Shown here: piece after piece, positions 46,371-57,483 of the stretch
Layout of the letters: each line of letters starts with the position of its first letter
How positions within the stretch are numbered: the stretch's first letter is position 1
Assembly: GCA_029931535.1 (NCBI GenBank)
Contig: JAQPZY010000646.1
Location: forward strand, 186,001 to 250,000
Direction: 5' to 3'
Origin: Margaritifera margaritifera
Lineage: Eukaryota; Mollusca; Bivalvia; Unionida; Margaritiferidae
DNA length: 64,000 nt
Translations under genes and position numbers: made by a program
Notes under the pieces: model-generated
What the model saw: only the letters and a program-made list of their open reading frames with translations
Told to the model about the DNA's origin: nothing
Databases searched by the model: none

Positions 46371-47539
46371 ACCATTCCCTCCACCTCCCCCCACCCCCAA
46401 ATAACATATCGGTGAAAATAAGTATTATAGATTCCGAATATAATTATTTCCTTTAGATATAAATCTCAATGACTCATGAAATATCTAAAGGTTGTCATAG
46501 CAATTGATTGTTTAATTCATGCGAGACATATATTGTGTTTAATTTGCATCTAGTGGTAGGTTTTGTTAACTTGCAACTTTTTTTACGAAATTTGTATTAG
46601 ATGACTTTTGATAAGTTTCAGCATGTAGGGCGTGTCAACAAGTTGTGGTTAATTTGTTGCATGCGGTTGATTCAACAAATTTGTCTGTAGTGGCATATTT
46701 CATTAACATTGTTTCAGATTATATGTGCTACTTCCAGGAAAACTTAATCAGATCCAAAATCTGTGCATTCCAAAAACAAAATAAAAGTTTAAAGAGATGT
46801 ATTATTGAAGTTGACAATTACTACATTCATATCTCTTATTTTACTCAATATTTATGTTAGCCATATTGTGTTGAATGTTATTTTTGTATATTTTATAATT
46901 CCATTCCAGTGAGGAAATCTTAACACAATACCCAAACAATATAACCAGTGAGGTTTAACATGTCACTTTAGCCATATTAACACCTTAGCTTGTGCATGCT
47001 GTTATTTTTACCCCTTTTAAAATATTGAAGTGTAATTTCTTTGTGTTCATTTGGAAGCCAGTATAAGAAACTTCAATGCTTCACTGGAAATCCTAATTAA
47101 CTGCACTGTTTTTGATTGTCTCGATTGGATTTTTCTCTTCTATCCATCTCAGAAAATGTATGATATCAATTAAATCTTAAATGACTCTTGGAAATATTTT
47201 TACAGTATGAAGAATGTATTCATGTAGAAGGTGTGGAATCATTACTTTGCATGAAGCAACCATTTGCAGACACTATGAAATAATAAAAAGATTGGAAAAT
47301 TATGTTATTTGGTGATCAATTATATTGTGGTTATAAGCTCTGACATCATTGTGAAATGACAACAATTTTAGATTTAACCAGTTTTATTTGTTCATATGTT
47401 TGTGAACATGTTCTCACAGAATAACATTAGTTAAAGTTTAACCTACTTTTAAGTACTGGATGCACTGTATCAACACAGCTACAAATACTATACATGTAGT
47501 TTTAACCCAAAGAAGAGAAAAACCTCAACAAATTTTGAC
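46371..47539. other. Intron 4 stretch, nothing recognised
   Basis: AT-rich sequence with no coding remnant or repeat family identified. Confidence 0.45.
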
Positions 47540-48096
47540 TCTCTTTCTCTCTCTCTCTCTCTCTCTCGCACACACACACACATACACGCACAAACTTTTT
47601 ATGATGGCAAAATAGAAGTTTAAGTATGTTGTTGATGAAAAATTTCTAGATGTGCCATTTTTTTCCCCAATATTGTATACATTTAGAACCATAATAGTAG
47701 TGCTTTTAGAAATGATTTGTATAGATGTATTATCCTTCCAAGAAAAATGGCTAACAAGTTTCTCTTGCTCAAAACAGAAGTTGGTTTAAAGTACATCATT
47801 GATGAAAAATTTAGAGAGGTATAACATGTCTTGCAACATTTTATACAGATAAAACCATCCAGGAACAATAGTTAGCAATTCTCTCTCTCTGTCACTTTAT
47901 TTCTGGCTCTCTGGAAAAGAAGAAGTCAGACGAAGTATGTTATCAGTGAAAAATTTTGAGACATGCCACACATTTATTCCAGCAACTTAAATGCAGCTAA
48001 AACCATTATGGTGGTGCTTTTAGAAGTCAACAGTATCAGTACTTGTGTTACCCTTCAAAGAAAAGTGGCTAGCAACTCTCTCTCTCTCTCAATAAG
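47540..48096. repeat. Minisatellite with three units of about 180 bp and TC/CA runs
   Basis: Each unit starts near a CTCTCTCTC run and contains AGAAGT..AAGTATGTT, GATGAAAAATTT, AACCAT(A/T)ATAGTAGTGCTTTTAGAA-type and GGCTA(A/G)CAA words. The first also has a CA/TACACG run. Confidence 0.75.
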
Positions 48097-48369
48097 ATAT
48101 ACTATACCTATTGATCTTGGAACACAGTAATGTTCTAACAAGTATATTAAATGGACTGTTTTTTTTTTTTTTAATTTGAAAATAAAATTAAATGCAATAA
48201 ACACTTTTAAAAATTGTCCAGTACTGACTAATAGTCCCTAAACATTTTTTTCTGTACTGTTTACATGTAATACCTTTATGCATTTGCCATATGATTTACG
48301 TTGGTTTTGACTTGGCTGCAGAGGCCTTAGTTTATTTCAGTGACTTTAAACTTCATTTTGTTTAGGGAT

Positions 48370-48930
48370 GAATACCTTTCAGATTTATTCAAATGATGCC
48401 AGTCTGTTATCAGATTAAGTCCACCGTTCCTGAAAAGAGAAACACATTTAAATGACTTCTCAAAAACTGCTTAACTGAATTTGACCCAATTTTATAGAAA
48501 ACAGTCTGGCATAGGGGGCTTTAGTGTTTGTACAACTGATGCTGATCAGCCATCACATATGTCTGCTGTTACTAAAAATAGATAAAACCTTTAAATGTTG
48601 TTTTCATAAAAAAACACATGTCAGAATTTGACCAAATTTAACAGAAAGTAGCCTGACATAGAGTTTTGTCAATTTTATAGAAATGATGCCAATCTGCCAT
48701 CAATTATGACTGACAAAACATCTAAATGACCTTTGAAAAACTGCATAACTGAATTTGACCAAACATTACAGAAACCATCCTGGCATAATTGGACAAATGA
48801 TGCTGATGTGTCATAAAATATTTATGAAGATAGAAGAACTGGAGAAACCTTGAAACAATTGTTTTCATAATATATGCAATCAATGCCTTTGGAAGAAATT
48901 TTAACAGAAAGCATCCTACTGACTTTGACT
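48370..48930 (+). repeat. Second array of the CAGAAAGCATCC repeat family
   Basis: Four diverged units of roughly 130 bp share TAAATGACTTCTCAAAAACTG, GAATTTGACC(C/A)AA, CAGAAA and TGATGCTGA words with the array at 25440-26010, in the same orientation. Confidence 0.7.
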
Positions 48931-49424
48931 TCTTGCTCTTATTTTTAATGCAGAATCCTCTTGCTCCCTTATTTCCACATAGCTACTTTGACAGTAATTA
49001 AAATCATACGACTATACTTTATATATTTTGGGAAGCACATAAATATTTTTATAGGATTCTTTGCCCGAAAATATTTATCACGGATCTCTAGCAATACACG
49101 TATGTTTATACATTTTAGTGGGCAAGTATTTGAATATTACAAAAATTTTCAGCTAAAAAAGAGCATTCTGTACTGTCTACTGTAGCTCATCCAATAGGTT
49201 AGTTCCATGTGATGTTTTGGTGAACCACATTTACTATGGATTTTGATTGCATTATCTGATTGACCCAGTTGCCACTTAATGCTATGAATTGTGACAGATG
49301 ATGTTCTTCCCTGCTAGCAGATAACTAGCAGTCATAGAGCATGTGCCATTAGTCATTGAAATCTTCCCATAACTTATTTATCATCACTGCTGAGGGTGTT
49401 AATACTACATAATTATATTGTAGA

Positions 49425-50395
49425 GACTTTCTGGTGGGGCAATAAAATTTTAATCTGTCCAATGTGAGCCATGATGTGGGCAGCCATCATGACCACTGTG
49501 CTAGATCTGCGATGGACACAGAGTGGATGGATTTTTTGAAATACATGATGCATGTAGTGTAGTTTTGATTGGAAATGGTGCTTATCTGACTGCCAGGATG
49601 GCACCATATCCATCTCAAAAACTGTATTTCCACGACTCTTGCATGAATGGTGGCACTGACATGGTGCTTTCACCAAAACACTTTTTTGTGATATTATTTA
49701 AGTGGTTCTGAATGAAAGTAGTGCAGCTTTGACCACCAACATATCTGCACTTTTGTGAAGTAGTTGGGGTCAAGTCCAAGGTAATTGCTTTAATATTTTT
49801 TACTTCATTGAGCTTATGATTTGTAGGTATAGAAGCGAATTTTGACCAGACTTTATATTTAATTACATTCCAATTCAAGTTGATAGCACTCTGACTTTGA
49901 TTTTAAGGTCAATGGTCTTCGCTTAGATTTCTTGCTGCACTGGCTTGTAAGCACATGACAAGAAAGCATGAATCAATTTATATTAAGTTAACTTAAACCC
50001 AGTTTGGGGATATATCTGAAGAATACCTTGATTGATACTATTTCAATAACTTAAGTATTTAAACCCAAAATATTGCTTTTAGACTTAACCAACTTAGCAT
50101 TTGGTTGTATCTTGACATTGTCAGAGAAAAGTTCAGTGATCCTCTTTTCAGGTTCAAGGTGAAAGGCCACTTCAAATAATTTTATACTGCACTTACAGGT
50201 ATCTTGTGAACATGTTACTCAAATGTAAGAAAATAGTTTTGTTTCCAAAAAATTGGTGTGTTAGAGTTTGTCAGGAATATCAGAGATGGTTTCAGTACTC
50301 AGCAGTTAACAAGAACAAAAGGACAGGAGAAACAGGCTTGTCTTGGATTCCTTTAAAATAAAAATGCCATACTGGATGTAGAGTATGTAATTGGT
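49425..50395 (+). repeat. Hairpin-ended family, copy F (both ends degraded)
   Basis: Two or three core units (49440-49740) are followed by the same unique segment as copy E (CATCTTGACATTGTC...ATCTTGTGAACATGTTA) and the right domain GAATATCAGAGATGGTTTCAG, ACTCAGCAGTTAA. The final hairpin is missing. Confidence 0.7.
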
Positions 50396-50571
50396 GTATT
50401 CAATAAAGTTCTCTATCTTTCAATTTAATGTTGCTACTAGAGAGCTCAGGATCAGATAGGATGATTTCTATTATCTGATACTGAACACAGTTTATATTGT
50501 GGTCAGGTTGGTTAAAGTGTTTAGACACTGGGATCTCTTATTGTGGATATCCTACAGGTGTTTTTTAATAT

Positions 50572-50745
50572 CATTAATAGCCTACCTGTTATTGCATAGC
50601 TGTACATTTTCCATGGGGAAAATACCCCGACCGAGTGACGAAAATTTGTCTTCTCAATTAGTGAGAACCAGAAAGTTTCAGAACACTGGACCATATAGTG
50701 CACATGCTCTGACATGTGCCATAGGCATCATTCTTTTCCTGGTTG
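50572..50745. repeat. DIRS left inverted terminal repeat
   Basis: It contains CTACCTGTTATTGCATAGCTG, GACCGAGTGACGAAAAT, CAATTAGTGAGAACCAGA, AACACTGGACCATATA and CTGACATGTGC. The same words occur inverted between 56630 and 56775. The match covers about 145 bp with few changes. Confidence 0.9.
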
Positions 50746-51659
50746 TAATGTCGGATTGTTCATGTTACTTCGCATGAAGAAAAAGCTGCTGCCTAGTGGG
50801 TTCAATGGGCGAATTACTAAATTATTTCTTGTGCTATATTCTTCTAATATGTAGGATTATATCCTGATCAAGTTTTTCAACTGTGTAGTTAAGCTCTATT
50901 GAGAGTTTTTAGACTATTGTTATGTACACATAGTGTACACCCTGACAAATTATCGTGTCCTTTTTACCGTTCACAGTGTGTTAGTTATTCAGTTGGTGTA
51001 TGTGTTTTCTAGTAAGGTGTGGGTTATTTTTACGATAATTTTCCCAACCCTTACATTATTGCAGTCTTGGGCTTGCCCGTTTTTCAAATTATTGCTGCAC
51101 GTATAATTAATTCACCGTATATATATAGTGAATTATGCTTTTTCATATTGTGGTAGCAGGTCACACACCACTTCGTACTATTATATTTACACAGCCAGTT
51201 ATCGAACATAAGTTACGTTTTGCAGTTTTTAGTTTGGATAGCCTTCTCTATAATTTAGCAATCGTAACCCCTGGTTCTTTGCTAATTTCATTAGGTCCCT
51301 CACTCGCTTTAGCCTGGTTGACCAGTTACCTTGTTTCTTGTTGCTACCCAGGAAAGTAGTTTCCCCTTATATTTTTTTTTTTTAGTAAGGTCCGTGAAGA
51401 GCAAGGCAATAATCAAAGTACATTACATTATATTGTGTGGAGCAATATAATATTGTATTTATACCGTTATTAAAAAAACCAAACAATCTTCCCTAGTCAG
51501 GTTCTTATTGCTGAACCCTTGTTTTAGCGTTGTTTAATTAGTGTAAGCTTTCCTTGTATTCAAACAAATAATTTTTAGTTTGCATCATAAAAAACAAGAT
51601 AGTAAGACAAGGTAAGTAAAAAAGAAAGAAAAAAAAAAGAATTTTCCTTCAGGCACAAT

Positions 51660-52560
51660 GTTTCGACAAACTGTTGGGAGGTGTGGTCACCACAAAGCCC
51701 CTTGGGACACCCCCACACCTGTTTGTCTTGCACTTGTTGTGAAAGGACAGATGGCTGTCCTTTTTGCGGCATTTGGCCAGATGAGACTTGGGATCTGGCT
51801 GAAAGTTGTAGGACTTACAAGGGGAGGAAGAAGATTTCTTCTTCTTCCAAGTTTTCTGGCTTCTCTTTGTCTGGGTCCCTCAGGTCTCAGACAAAGGTTA
51901 CTCAAGTCTCTCCGGATACTTCCAATGTCAGTGGAAGGTCCCCTCCCAAGGGAGGAAATAAGCAGGTGGAGATTGAGTCGCATCCTTCTAAGAGGGAGGA
52001 GCAGCACTGTCCCCATTCTGTGAGGGCTGAGAGCAAGTCGCGTCCTTCCAAGAGGAAGGAACACCATCCTCTCATTTCCACTAGGGCAGAGACTGAGTCA
52101 CGTCCCCCCCCCTCTGGGGGGTGGGGAACAGCACCTTCTCTTATCCACTAGGGCAGAGAAAGAGTCGCACCCACCTGAGAGGGGGGAACGACATTCTCTA
52201 CTGACCCACAGCTCGGTTAGTCCTGGTAGTGAGTTGCAGTCCACATAAAGGGGGAGTGGGACCAATTTCAGTTCCCGGGGCCTGTTGTCAGCAACAGGAT
52301 CAAGCCCACAGGAGAGGGGAGAGCTCAGATCTAAGTCCGTCAGGTCGATGACAGGGGCTTTGTATAGATCTGATTTGCCTAATGAGACCTTGCCTGGTGA
52401 CCAGTCACTGGTCACGGGTCTTCGGGGCCCATACGGTATAGAGATAGGAGTCAGGATGATTCCCCCCTCTCCAGTTTACCGTTTCATCCCATGGGGGATT
52501 GGGACTGTGTTTACAAACAACAGGTTATGGAAGGGGATTGGATCAGCTTTCCCCCCTTTC
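51660..52560 (+). pseudogene. DIRS gag-like region, N-terminal part
   Basis: The frame from 51681 holds a Cys cluster (CLSCTCCERTDGCPFCG) followed by WPDETWDL and a Ser/Lys/Glu-rich low-complexity part to 52151. The preceding TVGRCGHHKAPWD segment is in another frame, so a one-base frameshift in a C-run near 51713 separates them. A further frame shift is needed to continue at 52285-52566. The Cys cluster and WSDE/WPDE motif are shared with the copy at the right edge of the window. Zinc-finger-like gag proteins bind element RNA; that role is from family knowledge. Confidence 0.65.
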
Positions 52561-52588
52561 CTTTGATCCCTTTTAATCCCTATGGGAT

Positions 52589-54226
52589 GTGGGGTTTCCA
52601 CTGCAGGGGGGAGTTGGGCCTTTTTCCTACATGCAACCATGGGCTTCAGAATCTTGGCTGCATTTTAGTGGTGTTGGGGCTGCCGACAGTGGTCCTTCAT
52701 CGTCTCGTGAGGTTGGGCACAGCAAGAGGAAGAGAAATAGACATTGTCCCCAATGTTGGGGGTGGTCTGTTCCCCCTTCTATGTTGTGGCCCTTGATAGC
52801 TTCTTCTAGCTACAAGGTTCATTCCCCGTTCTGGCCCACTAAACCACCCACCATGGATGCGGAAGCAGCTAAAGTGGGTATTTCTTCGGGGACTTGGGCT
52901 CGCCTGGCAGTGAAAACATTAGAATCCCTAGAGTAAAAGGCTAGGTCGCTCGTAACTGTAGCCTCACATGCCAACCTTTTTTCAGCAGCCTCATTCGGCC
53001 TGCTTAAAGAGGAGTCTTTGTTCCCATTGGCTGTCCACTGTCTGTTGGAAGCGGTGGCTAAAACATTGAGATCTGCTTTGTCCTTGTCCATGGCTTTGTC
53101 AGCAGAGCTTCTCCACCTCTGCAGGGATGTTGCTCTAAACACCTCAAAGGTTTTACTGGAGCACAGTAAGAACCTTCTGAGGGCTGCTCCTCTGGAGGCG
53201 GAGACTCTCTTTGGATGTCTCATCCCCTCTGTGGTGACACAGGATTTTAGGGACTATCAACACCTGTCTCTTGCTTCGGCTCCTGGCTTTTCAAAAACAG
53301 CCAAGAAGCAAAATTGCCCTGATCACCCACAGGGCCCATCAGCTAAATTCTTTAAAGCTACATGGCCCCAAGTGAAGCAACAGCTCCAATTCAGAGCTCC
53401 CCCTCAGCAGTCAGGCCCTAGGAGGGGGTGCCACAAAGACCCAGGGAAGAAGTTCACAGGGCCTTCCTCTCCTGCTAAGCATACCTCTTCCATCCATTCC
53501 CGTAGGCACCAGACTAGGTCTTTTTTTAGAGGCCTGGTTAGACATAACGGTCGATGGCTGGGTTCTTTCCATGTTAAGGGATGGCTACCAGCTTCAGTTC
53601 TGGGATCCCCCTCCCCTCATAAGGTCCCCCATTTGCTTCCACCAGTCATATCTGGGACTCTTAAAGGAAGAGGTTCATTCCTTTCTGCAGAAGGGTGCAG
53701 TAGAGAGGGTGTTAAAAGACCAATTGCCATCCTTCTACTCTGGATGTTCCTGGTCTCAAAAAAAGGGGGAAAGTTTCGACTAATTATCGACCTTTCTGCC
53801 CTAAACAGATTTCTGCAGGAGGAACCTTTCAAGATGGAGACTACAGCCTCTCTCAGGAACGCCATAAGATCTAGCGATTTGGCAGTCTCCATCAATCTTC
53901 AGGATGTGTACCTTCACATCCCTATTTTTCCTCCACACAGGAAGTACCTCTGGTTTTGTCTGGATAGGGAGGTCTTCCAATTTCGAGCTCTGCCATTTGG
54001 CCTAGCCTCTGCTCCCAGGGTCATGAGAGTAGTGGCAACCCATATGCAATCATTAGGTATCCCAATTCTCCAGTATTTTGACGATTGGTTGATACACAGC
54101 GGCAGTCAAGAGTCCCTCAGACTAGACCTATCTCGATGTTGGTCCATAGTGACCAGGCTGGGTCTTCTATCAAACTCAGAGAAATTGGAACTCACTCCTT
54201 CTCAAGATTTTTTTACGTGGGGATGA
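52589..54226 (+). pseudogene. DIRS gag C-terminus and reverse transcriptase
   Basis: A single frame runs from 52589 to 54226, broken only by a TAG at 52934-52936. The first half (to about 53480) is the gag-like C-terminal part; the RT begins near 53560. Seen motifs: FRLIIDLSALNRFL, SINLQDVYLHIPI, RALPFGLASAPRVM and QYFDDWLIHS (YFDD at 54074-54085). The family usually has Asp where this copy has Asn in SINL (codon 53894-53896), so a catalytic aspartate of motif A appears lost by one G-to-A change. At about 54207 a T-run causes a frameshift, after which the frame 54085-54312 takes over. Confidence 0.85.
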
Positions 54227-55045
54227 ATTTCCTCACAAACAGAGGGTTAGTTTGTGTACCTCTGGAGAGAGTACACAAGATCATGTCCTTGTTGGAGACA
54301 CTGAGACATTAACAGCTCGTCTTTTTCTCTCTCTGCTGTGGACTTTGAACGTTGCAGCAGACTTAGTTCCCCTAAGCAAGTTGCACCTATGTCTTCTCCA
54401 GTTTCTCCTTTTAGCTGTGTGGAAACTGCACATTGACCCTCTGAATACTGCGATTTCTCTAAGTTGGGACTTTCACCTTCATCTCAATTGGTGGAAAAAT
54501 TGGGACCAATTTTTGGCCAGAGTCCCCATGCACCCCCCAGAACCCCACTCTTATCTGTTCACAGATGCATCAGATTGTGGGGCACTTACCTTGGGCCAGA
54601 GGGACTGATTCTTCAGGGTTCTTGGTCCCGGGAAGAATCAACTCTCCACATAAACAATTTATAAATTAGAGCAGTGTTCTTAGACCTTCAGGGGTGTGTC
54701 CATCAAATAAGAGGTTGCTGTGTGATGGTCTCCTTAGACAATACATCGGTGGTTGCATACCTCAGGAGCCAAGGAGGCACACATGCATTTTCTCTCTACG
54801 TGGAGGTTTGGAATCTCCTTCGCTGGGCTACTTCGGAAGGAATTTTCTTCCGAGTTCACATAATTCCGGGCAGGAAAAACGTTGGCGGACAGTCTGTCCA
54901 GGAAAGGGAAGGTAGTCTTTACGGAATGGTCGCTCCACCTACACATAACAGACTCTCTGTTCCAACTTTGGGGACCTCCCCTGGTGGATTGTTTGCCACC
55001 AGATTGAACAACAAGCTACCTTTTTATGTTTCCCTGACCAGAGGG
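54207..55045 (+). pseudogene. DIRS RT thumb and RNase H
   Basis: After the frameshift the reading continues as FFYVGMNFLTNRGLVCVPLE, then (another frame) DLVPLSKLHLCLLQFLLL and WDQFLARVPMHPPEPHSYLF with the RNase H start LFTDASDCG. The reading then passes to HINNL followed by TAA at 54662-54664, exactly where the family has the catalytic Glu of HIN.LE.RAV; it goes on as IRAVFLDLQG and SLDNTSVVAYLRSQGGTH, the third catalytic Asp region. Thus two RNase H acidic residues remain and the middle one is replaced by a stop. Confidence 0.8.
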
Positions 55046-55047
55046 CA

Positions 55048-56375
55048 TTGACGGTGGATGCTTTCAACCTGAACTGGGATCGTCTGTTTGCGTACATCTT
55101 CCCACCATTCAGGTTGATATCCACCTGTCCTTCACAAAGTGAGGCACTCCATGGTCCAGCTCATCTTGATAGCCCCTCTGTGGCCCCAGTGCTCGTGGTT
55201 CAACGATCTTCTCGATCTGCTGCTGGATCATCGATGGATCTCGCCTCAGAGGAGGGACCTCCTGTTGCAACACAGGGGCTCTCTCCTGCACATCAGTCCA
55301 CAGATCTCCACCTTCACACTTGGCTCATCTCAGATGATCTCTCCGTAAAGAGAAGTTTTCATTCAAAGTTGCCAAGTGTATCATTGAGTCCAGGAGAGGC
55401 TCGACATCCAAGATATATGATGCCAAATGGAGAATCTTTTGTGATTGGTGTAGTAGAAAACGTGTCAATCTTAACTGTCCCTCTGTGAGTGCTGTAGCTG
55501 ATTTTCTTCTCTTTCTTTTCGAAGAGAAACAATGCTCAGTCTCTACTATTAAGGGCTATCGAGCAGCCCTTTCCAACACTCTTAAATTCTCAAAGGGCCT
55601 GGCTATCGGCACAGACTCTCATTTGGGAGAAATGCTCAGATATTTTGAACTGCCAAGACCAGTGTCTTGCTCTCTAATGCCTAAATGGAATATCTCTTGT
55701 GTCTTGTGGTCTCTTATGAAACCCCCTTATGAGCCTTTGGGTAAAGCTTTCCTTAAGATGGCCTTTTTGCTTGCCTTAGCATCTGCAAGATGAAGGAATG
55801 AACTTCATGCCCTATCCATAGAACAGGGGTGTATCAGGTTCAGTGCGAATTATAAGTCAGTTTCTCTTCTCTGTCAGCCAGGTTGTTTAGCAAAAAAACA
55901 GATTTCTTCAGTTGCACTGCACCAGATTGAGATCCCCAGTCTCAGCTGTATCTGTGCTGGGGGAGGATCAAGATCAACTTTTATGTCCAGTTAGGGTTTT
56001 ATGTCTTTACTTGGCAGCCTAAAGAAAGAAGGAAGGGTAGGAAGCGTCTTTTCATACCCATTAAAGGTTCAGTTGATATTTCAGCTTCCACCATTTCTAG
56101 GTGGATTACATTAACTATCTAGAGAGCTCATCAGTCCCTTACTGATAGGGACCTGTCTTTCATGAAAATTAAAGCCCATGAGATTCGTACCATTGCTCTT
56201 CATGGGCCTGTCTAACACATTCCTCTTTGGAGGAGGTGATGAAAGCTGCATATTTGGCACTATCATACTACCTTTTCCTCTTTTTACCTTCGCTCGTTGG
56301 CCCACCAAAGCGAATGTTGTCGCTCAGAAAATAGCGCAGGAAGATTCCATTCCAAAGTAGTCATCTGCACTTCTG
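55048..56375 (+). pseudogene. DIRS tyrosine recombinase region
   Basis: A linker with WPQCSWFNDLLDLLLD and RRDLLLQHRGSLLH (55139-55348, one frame) leads to the recombinase frame 55485-55793: SAVADFLLFLFEEKQCSVST, YRAALSNTLKF, FLKMAFLLALASAR. A TGA at 55791-55793 interrupts the ASAR-x-RNELHAL box that contains the first catalytic Arg. Later pieces show IKAHEIRTIALHGP (His-x-x-Arg, 56165-56210), a TAA, HIPLWRR, and FSSFYLR with the Tyr (near 56275). The enzyme would reinsert circular element DNA; this copy cannot encode it. Confidence 0.85.
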
Positions 56376-56447
56376 TGAGGGTGAGTATTCCTGTTGTTGT
56401 TTGTTATTCGCCAGTTGTGGGTTCATCAACCTCCAACAAAACTGGCA

Positions 56448-56505
56448 AATTCAGCTATGCAATAACAACAGGTTGGCTACTACTGATATTAAAATGTAGT
56501 TTTTT
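56448..56505. repeat. DIRS internal complementary region
   Basis: AGCTATGCAATAACAACAGG followed by TTGGCTACTACTGATATTAAAA is the inverse of the outermost left end (TTTTAATATCATTAATAGCC, CTACCTGTTATTGCATAGC at 50560-50600). Such a region, complementary to the element's extremity, is a hallmark of DIRS and is thought to template joining of the ends into a circle. Confidence 0.8.
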
Positions 56506-56513
56506 TTGGGGGG

Positions 56514-56800
56514 GGGGGTAAAACTAATTTTAACGATGTAATACCTACCTGTTGTTATTGCCTGATTCCTTCCTCTCACCTCGCTCTGATGTCCCACTAC
56601 ATAAGATGTTCTTTCGAAAAGAATGAAGCCTACAGCACATGTCAGAGTGTGCGCATTATATGGTCCAGTGTTCTGGAACTGTCTGGTTCTCACTAATTGG
56701 GAGGACGAATTTTCGTCACTCGGTCTGGATATTTTCCCCCCGGAAAAAGTACACCTATGCAATAACAACGGGTATTAAAATTAGTTTTACCCCCCCCCCC
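56514..56800. repeat. DIRS right inverted terminal repeat with head-to-head extremity
   Basis: The inverted repeat of the left end is 56630-56775. Outside it the terminus reads AAAATTAGTTTTACC, a C-run and an A-run. A sense copy of that same extremity (GGTAAAACTAATTTTAA...TACCTGTTGTTATTGC) is at 56518-56558, so 56518-56795 is bounded by inverted 30-bp ends of its own. The equivalent arrangement exists in the third copy (46082-46370). Confidence 0.8.
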
Positions 56801-57183
56801 CCAAAAAAAACTACATTTTTATTCTCACTTTGAATTTCCTTTTAGTCTGAACTGCATATTATTTGCTGTAGATGTGGCAGGTGAGTAAGTAAATAACATT
56901 TTACGTGTAGTCCAATGACCTCTTAACTTAGAAGTAAATCTGAGAGTTGTAAAGATGCTTCAAAATTTTTTAGATTTATCCATTTTCATGCAAAAGATGC
57001 AAATAACGACCTCACAGTCTAGTACTTTATTTGTGAATGATTTACCTGTATCTTCCCATGGACCCCAAGGTCAAGTCGTTGGGAACACCAAAACTATTTT
57101 AAATCCATTCCGACTTCATCTGACTGTCTGATATTTCAGATTATATGGAAATCAACCTATGTGATCAAGAATTTTCTTTTGAG

Positions 57184-57483
57184 GACACAAGCCCAACAAT
57201 GAATTGGAACTCGGTGCCAGTCGAGATAATTTTATCCAATTCAGCTTGTGTCACCCCCAACCAGCTTTGGAAAACACACACCTGCTGAAGGACCCTGTAA
57301 ATAATGTTACAATCTTAACATTGATTAATCCTGTGGACAATCTTAAGATCCCACCAGGAATGGTGTTATATCGACAGTATGATATGCCAGTGGATGCAGA
57401 AGCAACTAGAACCTTATATAATACCACGGCAGTTTTATGTTTGGTAATTAAAACATTAGCTATGTTTGTTTACACGATACAGG
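57184..57483 (+). CDS. Host gene, exon 5
   Basis: The acceptor AATTTTCTTTTGAG at 57183 gives a phase that accepts the extra base of exon 4. The frame then stays open for 300 bp with HKPNNELELGASRDNF, QFSLCHPQPALENTHLLKD, NNVTILTLINPVDNL and MVLYRQYDMPVDAEATRTL, followed by a hydrophobic LCLVIKTLAMFVYTI. The donor CAGG|GTAACC leaves one base, fitting exon 6. An alternative donor (TTG|GTAATT at 57443) would break the phase with exon 6. The middle looks like a beta-rich domain; no family recognised. Confidence 0.55.

Larger units (their letters stand above)
50572..56800 (+). mobile_element. Large DIRS retrotransposon, about 6.2 kb, degenerate
   Basis: Order: left terminal repeat, a leader of about 900 bp, gag-like region, reverse transcriptase, RNase H, tyrosine recombinase, internal complementary region, inverted right terminal repeat. 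Inverted ends plus a tyrosine recombinase instead of an integrase define the DIRS group. Base composition in 51.6-55.3 kb is clearly richer in G+C than the surroundings, as expected of a younger coding insertion. Several stops and frameshifts make it non-functional as a protein source. No target duplication is expected for this group and none is obvious. Confidence 0.9.

Noticed and set aside
51687..52067. Minus-strand open frame of 126 codons in the DIRS gag region
   Set aside because: It is antisense to the gag-like frame and shows only Arg/Leu-rich composition caused by the G+C-rich sense strand.
56872..56880. A 9-bp micro-exon (ATGTGGCAG) between TGTAG and GTGAGT in intron 4
   Set aside because: Splice-like signals are present but so short an exon cannot be supported without transcripts, and exons 4 and 5 already join in phase.
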